In this document: in pieces, positions 46,973-56,402 of the stretch
How the letters are laid out: the number at the start of each line of letters is the position of its first letter
Position numbering within the stretch: the stretch's first letter is position 1
Source: Corynebacterium atypicum
GTDB taxonomy: Bacteria > Actinomycetota > Actinomycetes > Mycobacteriales > Mycobacteriaceae
Length of the DNA stretch: 64,000 bases
Direction of reading: 5' to 3'
Assembly (NCBI RefSeq): GCF_000732945.1
Contig: NZ_CP008944.1
Location: 1,293,784-1,357,783, forward strand
The notes under the pieces: model-generated
Told to the model about the DNA's origin: nothing
The model's database searches: none
The model's input: only the letters and a program-made list of their open reading frames with translations
Translations under genes and position numbers: made by a program

Positions 46973-47518
46973 ATGACAGCTGCACCCGAGCACAGGAAAT
47001 CCGAAGAACCCGCCGCGCAGCCGGTGACCATCCGGCCCGAGCGTACCCACCTGCTCGTCTGCGCGGTCATGACACTGATCATGCTCATTCCCATCTCCTC
47101 GGCGCCGCTGGCGCTCGGCTGGACCCTGCTCGTTCCGGCCGGCTACCTATGGTGGATCCTTAAAGCCGCCACGGAGGTCGACGGCCAGGGCATTCGAGCC
47201 CGCTACGCGTTCGCCCGGCCCCGAACCAGCACGTGGTCCGAGGTCACCGGAGTCAGCTTTGAAAAGTCCAAGGCCCTGGCGAACCTGAAAGACGGCGCAT
47301 CCTTCCGCCTCCCCGCGGTCTCATTCAACGATCTTCCGGCGTTGTCCACCGCATCCGGGGGCAGGATTACCGACGTCCTTTCAGCCGCCCGCCGCGACAT
47401 TGACGACATGGTTACCATCACCCGCCCCGACGGGACCAGCCGGCTGGTCACCCGCGAGAAATTCAACGCGCTCGTCGACGCCGGCAAGGTCCGCCCCATG
47501 CCCCACCACGAGGCCTAA
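46973..47518 (+). CDS. PH-domain membrane protein
   Basis: The 181-residue protein starts [10 protein letters not shown] at 46973 and has two adjacent hydrophobic segments (residues ~28-47 and ~50-62), then a cytoplasmic domain of the bacterial PH type ([26 protein letters not shown]). Corynebacterial orthologues keep the same place between mscCG and ilvD. The function is unknown. Confidence 0.82.
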   Translation: MTAAPEHRKSEEPAAQPVTIRPERTHLLVCAVMTLIMLIPISSAPLALGWTLLVPAGYLWWILKAATEVDGQGIRARYAFARPRTSTWSEVTGVSFEKSKALANLKDGASFRLPAVSFNDLPALSTASGGRITDVLSAARRDIDDMVTITRPDGTSRLVTREKFNALVDAGKVRPMPHHEA

Positions 47519-47588
47519 CACCCGTTTTGCTTGGGGTCTACGCCACCGGCACGCGCAAGACCCAAGCATGAGCCCAAAGGAGATCGCT

Positions 47589-49438
47589 GTGTTCCCGCTT
47601 CGATCAAAAGTCACCACTGTTGGGCGCGCCGCCTCCGGCGCGCGAGCCCTCTGGCGTGCCACCGGCACCAAAGAAAGCGACTTTGGCAAGCCGATCGTGG
47701 CCATCGTCAACTCTTACACCCAGTTCGTCCCGGGACACGTGCACTTGAAAAACGTCGGCGACTTAGTCGCCGAGGCCGTACGCGCCGCCGGCGGGGTGCC
47801 AAAGGAGTTCAACACCATCGCCGTCGACGACGGCATCGCCATGGGCCACGGCGGAATGCTCTACTCGCTTCCCAGCCGAGAGATCATCGCCGATTCCGTG
47901 GAGTACATGGTCAACGCCCACACCGCAGACGCGATGGTGTGCATCTCTAACTGCGATAAAATCACCCCCGGCATGCTCAACGCAGCGCTGCGCCTGAACA
48001 TCCCCACGGTCTTCGTCTCCGGCGGGCCCATGGAGGCCGGCAAGGCCGTCGTTGTCGACGGGGTCGCCCACGCCCCCACGGACCTCATCACCGCGATGTC
48101 CGCCTCGGCCAACGAGGAGGTCACCGATGCGGGCCTGAACACAGTAGAGAACTTTGCCTGCCCCACCTGCGGATCGTGTTCCGGGATGTTTACTGCGAAC
48201 TCGATGAACTGCCTGACCGAGGCGCTCGGGCTCTCGCTGCCCGGAAACGGCTCCACCCTGGCCACCCACACCGCACGTCGGCAGCTGTTCGTCGCCGCCG
48301 GCAACTGATAGTCAAACTCTGCCAGCGCTACTACGGCGAGGAAGACACCTCGGTTCTCCCGCGCTCGGTGGCCACTAAACACGCCTTCCAGAACACGATG
48401 GCCCTCGACATGGCCATGGGCGGGTCGACCAACACCGTGCTGCACATCCTGGCCGCCGCCCAGGAGGGCGAGGTGGACTTCGACCTGCAGGATATCGACG
48501 AGCTCTCCTTCAAGATCCCCTGCCTTTCTAAGGTGGCGCCAAACTCGGATTACCACATGGAAGACGTCCACCGGGCCGGAGGCATCCCTGCTATCCTCGG
48601 CGAACTGCGGCGCGCCGGGAAGCTCAACGAGGACGTCCACACCGTGCTCTACGACTCGCTCGAGCACTGGCTAGACGATTGGGACATCCGCGGCGGCAAA
48701 GCTTGCGATCAGGCCATAGAGCTCTTCCACGCCGCCCCCGGCGGGGTGCGCACCACCGAAGCATTCTCCCAGTCCAACCGCTGGGAGTCGCTGGACACCG
48801 ACCCGGAAAGCGGATGCATCCATAGCGTCGAGCACGCCTACACCGCCGACGGAGGGCTGGTCATCCTGCGCGGCAATCTCGCCCCGGACGGAGCGGTGAT
48901 CAAGTCAGCCGGCATCGACCCGAAGTATTGGAAGTTCACCGGCCCGGCGCACGTGACCGAATCCCAGGAGGCGGCCGTCTCCGCCATCCTGACCGGCAAG
49001 GTCTTGCCTGGCGAGGTGCTCGTGATCCGCTATGAGGGGCCCTCCGGCGGGCCGGGGATGCAAGAAATGCTGCATCCGACCAGCTTCTTGAAAGGTGCAG
49101 GTCTGGGCACCAAGTGCGCGCTTATCACCGACGGTCGGTTCTCCGGCGGTTCTTCGGGCATCTCGATCGGGCACATCTCGCCGGAGGCTGCCCACGGCGG
49201 CCTGATCGGACTGATCGAGGACGGCGACGAGGTGTCGATCGACGTCCATGCGCGCACCTTGCATCTCAACGTCGACGAAGACGAGCTGGAGCGCCGCCGT
49301 CTTGCTCAAGAGGCCCGGGATAAGCCCTGGACTCCGGTTGATCGGCCCCGCAAGGTCTCCAGGGCATTGCGCGCTTACGCCGCAATGGCCACTTCCGCCG
49401 ACCGGGGCGCCGTGCGCCGTCTGCCCGACGAGAAGTAA
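47589..49438 (+). pseudogene. ilvD: ilvD, dihydroxyacid dehydratase, frameshifted
   Basis: The Fe-S enzyme makes 2-keto acids for valine and isoleucine. The start is GTG 47589, six bases after AAAGGAG. The first frame carries [12 protein letters not shown] and the cluster motif [18 protein letters not shown] and ends at TGA 48306-48308 after VAAGN. The second frame takes up at [14 protein letters not shown], with no residues missing relative to the family, and continues to the end ([32 protein letters not shown]). A one-base loss at about 48,302-48,306 explains the break. Otherwise the protein is full length and well conserved. Confidence 0.88.
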
Positions 49439-49449
49439 TCTCATGATCT

Positions 49450-50853
49450 ATGCCGCAGACCAACCGCCACGCCAGCGCTCCACCATCCGCACCTGGCGCG
49501 CAGCCACCCAGCTCAGCTAATCTTTCCTCCACACCGGAGGAAGCAGGAAGGACGCGCGCCCCGGAGGGCAAACCGGGCGCGGACCCCACCCGGCGCGCGC
49601 TCTACTGGCTGATCACTCTCTGCGGGTTGGCCGCCGGCGTGGGCGTGACAGCCACGCAGATGCGGCTTACCGACTTCCCGATCGACATGATCATCTACCG
49701 GGAGGGAGTCCAGGCCTTCTTCTCCGGCCGAGAGGTCTACGGCGAGCCCATGATGGCAGGAGATATCGCCCTGCCGTTTATCTATCCGCCCTTCGGTGCC
49801 GTGGCTCTCGCCCCCTTGGCCCCAGCGGCTATTTCCCACGCCATCGCCGGCGACGTGATGATCGCGATCTCGGGCGGCCTCATGCTGGCCTGCCTTTACG
49901 TGGTGTTACGGGCCGTCATTCGAGAGCGCGACCGGCCCTGGCTCCTGCCGCTCACCGCGGCCGCCTGGCCTGCGGCGATGTCGATCGAGCCGGTGGTGCT
50001 TAACGACGACTTCGCCCAAATCAACGTGGTCATCATGGCGCTGGTTGTTTTCGATTTGGTGCCCCGCAAACGGGTCCTTCCGCAGGGATGGCTCATTGGG
50101 CTCGCGATTGCGATTAAGATTTCGCCGGCGGCGATGCTGCTGTACTTCCTTATCCAGCGCAGGCTGGCCCCGATCCTGGTCGCGGCCGGGTCCGCTCTCG
50201 CAGCCACGGGACTTGCGGCCGCGATTCGCTGGGATCAGACCAAAGAATTCTTTCTTTCTGTGCTGGTGGATATGGGCTCCGATTCCAACTTCGGTGTGGA
50301 TTCGACCTATACCTCGAACAGCTCGCTGAAAGGTATGGTCATGCGGTTCTCGCCCACCCGCGATTGGCTGGAAAATAACGGCCTGACTGTCAACATAATC
50401 TGGGCTGTTTTGGCGCTGGCCACCATCCTCGTGGGCGCCTGGGTGATGGTGCGGCTTATCGCTCGAGGCGCGCCCACCCAGGCGTGGCTGGTCAACGCCT
50501 TGATCATGCTGCTGATCTCACCCATTAGCTGGTCCCACCACTGGGTGTGGCTCGCCCTGCTCTTCGCCGTCGTGGGATACCGCACCTTCGTGTGGGGCGC
50601 CGAGAAAACGCAGGAGAAAACGGCACAGCCGATGTGGCGGCACATCCCCGGCACAAGCTGGATTTGCGCCTTTTGGGTCGCTTTGGTTATTACGCTGCCG
50701 CCGAAGTGGTGGTTTGGCGATGGCGTCGAGTTTGAAGATCTCAACTTCTTTGCCACCTTCTTGGTCAGTGACTTCGTGTGGCTTGCGCTCGCTTTCATGG
50801 CTGCGGTCGCGCTGCGCACACGCCCGAGCAAGACTGCCATCCACATCGCATAG
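49450..50853 (+). CDS. GT87-family polyprenol-phosphate-mannose alpha-(1->2)-mannosyltransferase-like membrane protein
   Basis: The 467-residue protein has about ten membrane segments and a Pro/Ser/Ala-rich cytosolic N-terminus. An Asp-containing first loop (LTDFPIDMIIYREGVQAFFSG) matches the GT-C fold of the GT87 family, as do LPFIYPPFGAVALAPLA and LISPISWSHHWVWLALL. In corynebacteria such enzymes build lipomannan, lipoarabinomannan or phosphatidylinositol mannosides. The exact acceptor cannot be read. It follows ilvD by 11 bases. Confidence 0.85.
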   Translation: MPQTNRHASAPPSAPGAQPPSSANLSSTPEEAGRTRAPEGKPGADPTRRALYWLITLCGLAAGVGVTATQMRLTDFPIDMIIYREGVQAFFSGREVYGEPMMAGDIALPFIYPPFGAVALAPLAPAAISHAIAGDVMIAISGGLMLACLYVVLRAVIRERDRPWLLPLTAAAWPAAMSIEPVVLNDDFAQINVVIMALVVFDLVPRKRVLPQGWLIGLAIAIKISPAAMLLYFLIQRRLAPILVAAGSALAATGLAAAIRWDQTKEFFLSVLVDMGSDSNFGVDSTYTSNSSLKGMVMRFSPTRDWLENNGLTVNIIWAVLALATILVGAWVMVRLIARGAPTQAWLVNALIMLLISPISWSHHWVWLALLFAVVGYRTFVWGAEKTQEKTAQPMWRHIPGTSWICAFWVALVITLPPKWWFGDGVEFEDLNFFATFLVSDFVWLALAFMAAVALRTRPSKTAIHIA

Positions 50854-51043
50854 GTGCTGCCGGCCGCTCGGCACCTGGCATGACTACACTTTTAAATGAT
50901 GCAGATCTCACCGATATGCCTCGAAGTATCGCCTGCGCACAGTAGCCATAGTGAGGCGCCTCATTTTTCTAGAAAGTGTTGCGCGACCCCACAGGAGACG
51001 TTACGATCGTCTGTGCATGGTCCGAAGACGAGAAGGAGACATC

Positions 51044-51256
51044 ATGCTAAGGAAAGCAACAGCCACTGTTGCTGGACTTGCGATGGCCGCCTCGCTCATG
51101 TCCGTGGCACCCGCCACGGCCCAGGAGCCATACCGCGAGCCAGCCAACGAAGTGGCATCGCCTGTAACCAACTGGGGCATCAGCGGCGCCTGCCGCAACC
51201 TGGAAGGACGATGGAACGCGTTTGATGATTTCTGCAGATCGAACGGACATATCTAG
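51044..51256 (+). CDS. Small secreted protein
   Basis: The 70-residue protein begins MLRKATATVAGLAMAAS after a good AAGGAG site. A signal peptide with a cleavage site near ATA-QE leaves a mature part of about 43 residues containing two Cys (GACRNLEG, DDFCRSN) that could form a disulphide. I recognise no family. The next gene starts three bases after its stop, so the two are co-translated. Confidence 0.7.
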   Translation: MLRKATATVAGLAMAASLMSVAPATAQEPYREPANEVASPVTNWGISGACRNLEGRWNAFDDFCRSNGHI

Positions 51257-51259
51257 ACC

Positions 51260-51484
51260 ATGACGGAAGAGAGAAAAATCAGCCAAGACTGGAGATTTAC
51301 TCCGACGGTGGTACTAACTGCCCTTGTTGGCACATTTCTACTCAATTTGTTGAAGGAATTCACAAATAGGGAGCTCAACCCAGTGGAAGTTTTCAGCCAT
51401 TGGCAGTTTGCCGTAAACTTCTTCATCTTCTGGATGGTGTCCTTTGCTGCACTAATGATTTTTTGTGGATATTACGCGCATTAG
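51260..51484 (+). CDS. Small membrane protein, two segments
   Basis: The 74-residue protein has two hydrophobic segments (residues ~15-32 and ~48-70) separated by a polar loop with Glu, Asn and Arg. No family is recognised. It has no ribosome-binding site of its own and starts three bases after the secreted peptide gene, so it is probably coupled to it. A clear terminator follows. Confidence 0.65.
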   Translation: MTEERKISQDWRFTPTVVLTALVGTFLLNLLKEFTNRELNPVEVFSHWQFAVNFFIFWMVSFAALMIFCGYYAH

Positions 51485-51563
51485 TGAGGCGATCACAACG
51501 CTCGTCTACGTAACCTGCCAGCGCATAGGTGCGCGAGCCCGACACCAATGAACTTGTATGCAA

Positions 51564-51600
51564 CTGCCCGGAGCCCCACGGCCTCCGGGCAGTTTGTTTT
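51564..51600 (+). terminator. Intrinsic terminator of the small-protein operon
   Basis: CTGCCCGGAG pairs with CTCCGGGCAG around a nine-base loop and TTTGTTTT follows. It is a complete intrinsic terminator after the two small genes. Confidence 0.9.
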
Positions 51601-51638
51601 GGGCGTCGTAGCCGATTAGGGCAGGTTTGGACCTCGGT

Positions 51639-53117
51639 TTAAAAGGGATTCGTCGCGGCGCCGAACCACCACACGAGCGCCAGCACAGCCAGCGCGACGA
51701 TCACGCCGATCCACGAGCTGGCAAGCGGACGACGTGCCCAGCCTCGGGGATAGTCAACGGACCAGGTTCCCGGGCCGGTGAACTGGATGGCCGCCACCCC
51801 GCCAAGCACCACCAGTGCAAGCCAAGCCTCCGGAGTCCACTCGAAAAGGTTCAGTCCGCTGCCGGCTTGGCCAATGTTATGCAGCACGCTAAATCCGACG
51901 GAGACGATACCCACGGCCGCGAACACCGGAGTGATAAGGCCCAACAGGAGAAAGACGCCGGCGGCTAGCTCGGCCGCAGGAACCGCAATCGACAGCACCT
52001 GCGCCCAGGGGTAGCTCACGTACTCCAAGGCCAGGCCTGTCAGCCCCTCGGAGTTGCCGAGCCGGAAGAAGATGCCTACGGAGTGCAGGATTAAAAAGGC
52101 GCCTAGAACGACGCGCAGGATAAGCAGCCCAAAGTTGAGCGTCCCCCGGCGGTCATCCACCACCGGAGCCTCCGTGCTGGAGGGCTCGTCATCGTCCACG
52201 CCCCGATAGCCAGCAAAGTCGGGTGTCTCCGCCCGTTCGTCTTCATCTTGCACCTCCGGTGCGAGCGGTTCAATGGCCGCAGCCGGGGAGCGTACGGGCG
52301 CGCCGGCCGCTTCGTTGAGGTATTCCGTCTCCGCCGCCTCGCGACGCGGTATGCGGGCCTCTGCAACAGGTCGAGGTTGGCGGCGAGCGTCTGGTTTTTC
52401 CTTTTCGGGGCGTTCGAGTCGCTCCGTCGGCTGAGCTGCCGGCACAATCGGCGGCTCCTCTGTAGCGTCCGGAGCATCGGTCCGGCCTGCCGGATCGACT
52501 CGGCGCGCGGAGCTGGCCCCGGTGGCAGCGGCCCGCGGCCGCGAGGTCACCTCAGTGGGCGCGTCCGAGTCCAAGGGCTGGCTACGCTTGTCGGCCGCTT
52601 TGTCTTCCCGCCCAAGACGAGTAGCACGCGCGGTAGCCGGTTTTTCCGGCATTTCCGTCTCACGGCGATCCGGGGTATCCCTATCGGAGGCGGCGCGATC
52701 GTGTGCATCCCGAGACGCCACCTTCTCCTCTTTCGCCGGCTGGGAGGCGGACTCCTGGTTTGTCACCGCCTGGGCAGAAGCATCCGAAGATTCCTTGGCC
52801 GCCTTTTCCTTCGGCTGGTCAGCCTGCGCTGTTTTCTCAGCTTCCCGTTCTGAAACGCGCGGCTTCGCTTCCTCCTCGCGCGCGGGAGCGGCGGGCACGC
52901 TTGGACGGTCCTGGCTAGCTTCTTCCGCCGCGTCGCTCCGCGGCGCGATCGACTGCGGTGCAGCTCGACCCATGCGCGCATACGGGTCGGCACGCCGGGG
53001 CCTGCGCCTAGGGCGGGCGGGTTCTTCCACAGAGGAAGGCTGGTAGGTAGGAAGGTCCATGCCATCGAAGTTCTCGTCGAAGGGCACGTCCTTACCGTGG
53101 TTTTTGTCGGGGCTCAT
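51639..53117 (-). CDS. DoxX-family membrane protein with long charged N-terminus
   Basis: The 492-residue protein begins MSPDKNHGKDVPFD. Residues ~1-310 are low complexity, with Arg, Glu, Ala and Pro repeats and no membrane segment. Residues ~330-490 hold four to five membrane segments of the DoxX/SURF4 type (LILRVVLGAFLILHS, LGLITPVFAAVGIVSV). DoxX proteins take part in thiosulphate/thiol oxidation or envelope redox homeostasis. The long disordered head is unusual and of unknown use. Confidence 0.82.
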   Translation of the reverse strand: MSPDKNHGKDVPFDENFDGMDLPTYQPSSVEEPARPRRRPRRADPYARMGRAAPQSIAPRSDAAEEASQDRPSVPAAPAREEEAKPRVSEREAEKTAQADQPKEKAAKESSDASAQAVTNQESASQPAKEEKVASRDAHDRAASDRDTPDRRETEMPEKPATARATRLGREDKAADKRSQPLDSDAPTEVTSRPRAAATGASSARRVDPAGRTDAPDATEEPPIVPAAQPTERLERPEKEKPDARRQPRPVAEARIPRREAAETEYLNEAAGAPVRSPAAAIEPLAPEVQDEDERAETPDFAGYRGVDDDEPSSTEAPVVDDRRGTLNFGLLILRVVLGAFLILHSVGIFFRLGNSEGLTGLALEYVSYPWAQVLSIAVPAAELAAGVFLLLGLITPVFAAVGIVSVGFSVLHNIGQAGSGLNLFEWTPEAWLALVVLGGVAAIQFTGPGTWSVDYPRGWARRPLASSWIGVIVALAVLALVWWFGAATNPF

Positions 53118-53193
53118 GGCCTTCAGGTTAAACCGGAGGCGCCATATTTTCCGGCTGCCGCGCGGAGGCTGAGCAAAGAAAACCGCGTACGTC

Positions 53194-54033
53194 CTAACAT
53201 CCGCCCAGCTCGCGGTCGAGCGCATCGCGTTCGGCCGAGGTCACCCACAGCCCGTACGCGGCCTTGACCTCGATCATCGTTACCGCATACTCGCACCGGA
53301 AGCCTTTGTTGGGCGGCAGCCAGGTCGCGGCGTCGGTATCGCGCTTGCGCTGGTTTTCTGAGCCGTCGACGGCCCGGAGGTTGCGCGGATCGTTAGCAAA
53401 ATTCGCGCGCGTCTGCGGGTCCCAGGCCTGCGCACCGGTCACCCACGCGTTAGCCAGCGGCACGATGTGGTCGATGTGGATGCGGCTGGCCTGATCGGTG
53501 CCGCGGTCGAACACTTTCTGCGTCCCGGTGTACGGCTCCGCCAAGATGCCGTACTGGGCCACACACCCGTGGGTCCCTGGCCGCACCTGAAGGTCAATGA
53601 GGTCCCGGCGCAAGATGTCATTGCGGGTATCGCAGCCATTGTGGCCAAACTCGACGTTGACGTCATCGCTCCAGCGCTCGCCAAAAAGCTCGCGCTGATA
53701 GCCCGTCTTCGCAGCCTTGCCCTTTACCTCGAGGCCGGTGAGCGCCGCCCGCGCCGAAGAAACCCGTGCCGGATCGACCGCGCCGGCTGCTGAGGCCGCA
53801 GCGGGCGCGGTAGAAGTCTGGGGCTCGAGCGTGGGCTGCTGAGAGGTCGTCTTGCCGGCCGACGTTTCCCGGCTCTTTTCACCAGCATCGATCGCCTTCG
53901 AGCTGCTCGTAGTCGTCGCACGCGGAGAAGTCGAGCTTGCAGGGCCGTGAGCGTCGCTGTCAGGCTCGCACGCCCCGATGGCAATCAGTATCGCGGCAAC
54001 AACTCCAATACCCACCCATACCTTCTTTGCCAC
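53194..54033 (-). CDS. Exported HNH (DUF1524-type) nuclease lipoprotein
   Basis: The 279-residue protein has a hydrophobic signal segment followed by the lipobox AIGAC, then a Thr/Ser-rich linker and a C-terminal DUF1524/HNH domain (SRIHIDHIVPLANAW, then NDPRNLRAVDGSENQRK). I start at GTG 54033 behind AAAGGGG; the alternative 54102 lengthens the N-terminus. Exported corynebacterial nucleases of this type act on extracellular DNA. Confidence 0.85.
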   Translation of the reverse strand: MAKKVWVGIGVVAAILIAIGACEPDSDAHGPASSTSPRATTTSSSKAIDAGEKSRETSAGKTTSQQPTLEPQTSTAPAAASAAGAVDPARVSSARAALTGLEVKGKAAKTGYQRELFGERWSDDVNVEFGHNGCDTRNDILRRDLIDLQVRPGTHGCVAQYGILAEPYTGTQKVFDRGTDQASRIHIDHIVPLANAWVTGAQAWDPQTRANFANDPRNLRAVDGSENQRKRDTDAATWLPPNKGFRCEYAVTMIEVKAAYGLWVTSAERDALDRELGGC

Positions 54034-54268
54034 CGCTGACCCCTTTTCTTCTCCCGGCTTCTGGCATGAGCCGCCGAACCGGCTTTCGTGAATGTTACGC
54101 ATTCACAGAGTAGCAAGGGCGCGAGGCAACCACAGAATTTTTCAAACATTTGAGCTATTCGCTCCTAAGGCGACGCTGAGAAGCCAGGATGGCTTAGCTC
54201 GGCGCCGCCAAAAATCAAGTTGTTGCCCGCGCGCTAGTCATGCCTCGACTGCGCAGCAAAAAAGGAAT

Positions 54269-54922
54269 TTAACGCATGGTAAGAACCACGGCGTAGCCGT
54301 ATTGCGGGTGCTTGGCGATGCCCAATCCGATCTGGGTGTGGTTGCGCCATAGTATCGCGCGATCGTGACCCGGCGAGTTGATCCAGGCGTTCACCGCAGC
54401 CGTCGGGTCAGGGCCCACAAAGAGGTTTTCACCCATATGGTTGTAGTAGTAGCCAGCCGTATCGTGCTCAAAGAGTCCGGTCTGGCCCAGATAGTCGGCC
54501 CAGCGCTGCCCGGCGGTAGCCACCTCAGCGTTCCAGGTCAATGCGTTGAGACCGGCCGAGGTGCGGTGCTGATTGATGCCGTCGACGATACGCTTCTTGG
54601 TCTCATCCGGGATATCTTGACCGGGATCAGTTTCATCGCTGGGGCGCCACCCGTCGCCCGGATCGGTGCCATCGCCCGGCTTGGGCCAGCCACCCTCGCC
54701 AGGGTTGCCCGGGGTGCCCGGCTTGCGGCCGTTGCACGGAGGCTTGGAGATAGGTTCATCGACGGGGCCGGTCACCGGAGCGGTGGTCTCCCCCGGGCTG
54801 GGATTGTTCGGGCAATTGGCATTCTGCAGGCCGAACATGCTTGCAATGCTCGTCAAGAATGCCATGATTGCGCTTATTATTTTTCCCACCCCCTGCGGGT
54901 TAGCCAGTTCTTTTACAGCCAT
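54269..54922 (-). CDS. CAP/SCP-domain protein
   Basis: The 217-residue protein has a hydrophobic N-terminal stretch, a Pro/Gly/Asp-rich linker (residues ~55-105) and a C-terminal CAP domain with the expected sequence (NQHRTSAGLNALTWNAEV, YYYNHMGENLF, SPGHDRAILWRNHTQIGLG). Bacterial CAP proteins are secreted and poorly understood; some are virulence factors. There is no clear cleavage site in the N-terminus, so export may be non-classical or anchored. Confidence 0.85.
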   Translation of the reverse strand: MAVKELANPQGVGKIISAIMAFLTSIASMFGLQNANCPNNPSPGETTAPVTGPVDEPISKPPCNGRKPGTPGNPGEGGWPKPGDGTDPGDGWRPSDETDPGQDIPDETKKRIVDGINQHRTSAGLNALTWNAEVATAGQRWADYLGQTGLFEHDTAGYYYNHMGENLFVGPDPTAAVNAWINSPGHDRAILWRNHTQIGLGIAKHPQYGYAVVLTMR

Positions 54923-55230
54923 GACAAAAGACTACGTCACTTACGTAATTATTGGCAAACTTTAATATTTTGTTACAATCCCCGCTTTTTATTTGTATTG
55001 CGGTTATCTTTAACCGATGCAAAACCTACTCTCCAGCCGGCCTATACCTCAAATGTCCAAGCATTACACGGGGTAAATCGGATCCGCTGGACGAGGCCTG
55101 CAGACAGACAGGCTCCCGCCACATATGCGATGAGCACACCGGGCAACATTATTGACGTTTCACCATATTTCGATAGACTGGGCCTCACATCCAGGCCACC
55201 GCGCCCGCACGCACAGACGAAAGGAAACTC
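54923..55230. other. 308-bp AT-rich gap
   Basis: This stretch lies between the CAP gene and the hydroquinone-reductase gene, which are divergent. It is AT-rich near 54,945-55,010, as expected for promoters. I see no hairpin or reading frame of merit. Confidence 0.5.
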
Positions 55231-56316
55231 ATGAGCGTAAGCCACAACGCCGACTGGGCCGGGGACGCCAAGAACGCCTCCCCGGACGGCGAGTACGTCC
55301 GCGATACCACCTATATAGCGGACCGCTTCTCAAGTCAGCTTCCCGCAGGCAGCGCGCCTCAAGCCCGCGGCGATGACGCCTTCGACTGGCCGGTCGAGGC
55401 CGGCCGGTACCGGCTCATCGGCGCCCGGGCCTGCCCGTGGGCACACCGCACCATTATTACCCGCCGGCTACTCGGCCTCGAGCCGGTGATCTCTCTCGGG
55501 TTGGCCGGCCCCACGCACGATAAACGCTCCTGGCGCTTCGATCTCGACCCACAGGGGGTGGATCCCGTCTTGCAGATACCGCGGCTGCAGGACGCCTACT
55601 TCAACCGCTACCCCGACTATCCGCGCGGCATCACTGTGCCGGCCATCGTCGCGGAGTCCTCGAAGAAGGTGGTCACGAACAACTTCCCCACCATCCCGAT
55701 CGACTTCCAGCTGGAGTGGACCCAGTTCCACCGCGCCGGCGCGCCCGATCTCTACCCGGAAGCGCTGCGCGAGCAGATCGACGAACTCGGCGACTGGATG
55801 TTCACCGAGGTCAACAACGGCGTCTACCGCTGCGGGTTCGCCGGCACTCAGGACTCGTACGAGTCCGCCTACCACAGGCTGTGGACGGCCCTGGACTGGC
55901 TCGAAGATCACTTAGGCCGGCACCGCTACCTCGTAGGCGAGCACATCACGCTTGCCGACGTCTACCTCTACCCCACCCTGGTGCGCTTCGACCCGGTGTA
56001 CTACGGGCACTTTAAGTGCTCGCGCCACAAGATCGCCGAGCTGCCTCACCTCTGGGGATACCTGCGCGACCTCTGGCAGACGCCCGGCTTTGGCGACACC
56101 ACCGACATCCTGGAAATCAAGCAGCATTATTACGAGGTGCACACCGACGTCAACCCCACCGGGGTGGTGCCCGTGGGCCCGGATATGCGCGGGCTAAACT
56201 CGGCCCACCATCGAGAGGAGCTCGGCGGCAGCCCCTTCGCCGAGGGCGCAACCGCGCCCGGGCCGGTGGCCGCCGGCGAAGAGGTGCGCAACCCGCTCGG
56301 CTCCCTCGAGGTCTAG
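55231..56316 (+). CDS. Glutathionyl/mycothiolyl-hydroquinone reductase-like protein (GST fold)
   Basis: The 361-residue protein has the Xi-class GST layout, with the catalytic Cys in RACPWAHRTIITRR and the C-terminal helical domain (HRYLVGEHITLADVYLYPTLVRF, given in part as VGEHITLADVYLYPTL). Such enzymes reduce S-conjugated hydroquinones. Actinobacteria use mycothiol instead of glutathione, so a mycothiolyl conjugate is the probable substrate. A strong AAGGAAAC site precedes ATG 55231. Confidence 0.9.
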   Translation: MSVSHNADWAGDAKNASPDGEYVRDTTYIADRFSSQLPAGSAPQARGDDAFDWPVEAGRYRLIGARACPWAHRTIITRRLLGLEPVISLGLAGPTHDKRSWRFDLDPQGVDPVLQIPRLQDAYFNRYPDYPRGITVPAIVAESSKKVVTNNFPTIPIDFQLEWTQFHRAGAPDLYPEALREQIDELGDWMFTEVNNGVYRCGFAGTQDSYESAYHRLWTALDWLEDHLGRHRYLVGEHITLADVYLYPTLVRFDPVYYGHFKCSRHKIAELPHLWGYLRDLWQTPGFGDTTDILEIKQHYYEVHTDVNPTGVVPVGPDMRGLNSAHHREELGGSPFAEGATAPGPVAAGEEVRNPLGSLEV

Positions 56317-56402
56317 CCGGCCCGGCCCAGGCCGGCGGCGGCCGCGTGCACGACGGCCTCGGACAACCGCTGGAGCACCTCGGACTCTAGGCGCCAACAC
56401 TG

